Assembly (NCBI GenBank): GCA_021443125.1
Contig: JABUUQ010000002.1
Span: forward strand, 984,459-990,502
Reading direction: 5' to 3'
DNA: 6,044 bases
Source of the DNA: Bacteroidales bacterium
GTDB taxonomy: Bacteria > Bacteroidota > Bacteroidia > Bacteroidales > P3
Of this stretch, positions 5,068-6,044 are shown in pieces. A model generated the notes under the pieces. The model had not been told where the DNA came from, made no database searches, and saw only the letters and a program-made list of their open reading frames with translations. Both the position numbers and the translations under genes were made by a program. Numbering within the stretch: position 1 is the stretch's first letter; every line of letters starts with the position of its first letter.

Positions 5068-6044
5068 ATGCTGAATCGACATTTTTTAAGAGCAAAAGTT
5101 TTGCAATCTGTATATGCTTATCATATTGGTGAGAAAAACGACATAAGCAAAGAAGAAAAATTGTTGTTTGCCAATATAGACAAACTCTATGATTTAGAGA
5201 TATATCTTCTTTCCACTTTGTTTGAAATGAAGGCTATAGCAGAAGATGAGATAGAGGAGGGAAAGAACAAATATTATCCAACAGAGGAAGAACTCAACCC
5301 AAATATGCGTTTTGTGAATAATCCTATGTTTTCATTGTTGGAAGATTGCAGACAACTTAAAGATTCTATCAACAAACTGCATATAAACTGGAGAGACCAA
5401 AAAGAAGTTTTGCGTTCAATCTTCGACCATTTCAAAGCATCTGAGTCATACAAAACATATATGGCTCAAGAAGAAGTCAGTTTTGAGGAACATAGAAGAA
5501 TAATCGTGCAACTATTTAAGAATTACATTATTAAGAACGATAATTTCTTTGATGAATTGGCAGAAAAGAGCTTTTCTTGGTTGGATGATTTTGATTTCAT
5601 TTGCCAGATTGTAATTGTTTTGCTTCGTAATTGGAAAGAAGGCGAATCATTTGCTGTGTCATTGCCTTCACCTTTCGAGAAAACTATTGAAAATGAACTT
5701 GAATCAGACAGAGATTATGTTAAAAATCTTTTCCGCAACACAATTTTGCATTGGGATGAGTACGAATCTCTGATAGAAAAGAGAGCGTTGAATTGGGATA
5801 GGGATAGAATGGCTTTTATCGACGTTGTAATCATCAAAATGGCAATAAGCGAATTGGTTTATGCACCAACAATCCCTGTTCGTGTTACTTTGAACGAATA
5901 TATTGAGTTGGCCAAAGAATTTTCTACTGAAAAAAGCCGTTTGTTTGTCAATGGTATTTTGGACAGAATAATAATAGATTTGAAAATGGCAGACAAAATA
6001 CATAAGATTGACACAGAGGAATATACATACGATTATGCAAAAAA
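5068..6044 (+). CDS. nusB: Transcription antitermination protein NusB, long Bacteroidota form (3' end outside window)
   Basis: An open frame of 325 codons that continues past the right edge. NusB binds boxA RNA together with NusE/S10 and supports antitermination on rRNA operons. The N-terminal helix NRHFLRAKVLQSVYAY (3-18) fits the NusB opening helix. The C-terminal hallmark is VRVTLNEYIELAKEFSTEK (271-289) followed by SRLFVNGILDRI (290-301). E. coli NusB is about 139 residues; here roughly 200 charged, mostly helical-looking residues (about 20-215) separate the N-terminal helix from the C-terminal part. I recall long NusB proteins of about 300 residues as usual in Bacteroidota. The start is the first ATG after an in-frame TGA at 5056-5058. 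It follows ilvE by 213 bases with its own -7 box and an upstream terminator, so it is probably a separate transcription unit. Confidence 0.88.
   Translation, partial: MLNRHFLRAKVLQSVYAYHIGEKNDISKEEKLLFANIDKLYDLEIYLLSTLFEMKAIAEDEIEEGKNKYYPTEEELNPNMRFVNNPMFSLLEDCRQLKDSINKLHINWRDQKEVLRSIFDHFKASESYKTYMAQEEVSFEEHRRIIVQLFKNYIIKNDNFFDELAEKSFSWLDDFDFICQIVIVLLRNWKEGESFAVSLPSPFEKTIENELESDRDYVKNLFRNTILHWDEYESLIEKRALNWDRDRMAFIDVVIIKMAISELVYAPTIPVRVTLNEYIELAKEFSTEKSRLFVNGILDRIIIDLKMADKIHKIDTEEYTYDYAK

Noticed and set aside
5704..6003. 99-codon minus-strand open frame at the right end
   Set aside because: It is antisense to the conserved C-terminal part of nusB and shows no recognisable motif.

Overview
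The window looks like ordinary chromosomal DNA from a low-GC member of the Bacteroidota, probably Bacteroidales. Four things point there. The intergenic gaps carry -7 boxes of the Bacteroidota type TAnnTTTG (TATCTTTG three times, TAAGTTTG once). No gene start has a Shine-Dalgarno sequence, only A/T-rich leaders. The NusB homologue is the very long Bacteroidota form. The exported peptidase has a signal peptide ending in Ala followed by Gln. I see no tRNA, rRNA, CRISPR array, transposase, phage gene or other sign of recent transfer.

Layout. The left third is a minus-strand two-gene unit read right to left: a secreted M3 (Dcp-like) zinc metallopeptidase at 2808-682, then after 19 bases a D-2-hydroxyacid dehydrogenase that runs off the left edge (662-1). 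A 154-base divergent promoter region (2809-2962) separates it from three plus-strand genes: truA (2963-3748), ilvE (3841-4854) and nusB (5068 to beyond the right edge). The gaps are 92 bases (truA to ilvE) and 213 bases (ilvE to nusB). ilvE and nusB each have their own promoter-like box, and a hairpin with a T tract after ilvE probably ends the upstream transcript. No gene-free stretch exceeds 300 bases.

Function. The genes are housekeeping: peptide breakdown, 2-keto/2-hydroxy acid reduction, tRNA pseudouridylation, branched-chain amino acid transamination, and transcription antitermination/rRNA synthesis. They do not form one pathway. I found no new multi-gene system.

The interesting material is in the gaps. 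A 14-codon reading frame containing eight Ile/Leu codons starts just after the ilvE promoter, and its stop codon overlaps the ilvE ATG. The truA start lies four bases after its -7 box, so its mRNA may be leaderless. A degenerate 21-base-period repeat occurs both before truA and before nusB. In the nusB copy, two of its units pair to form the apparent terminator.
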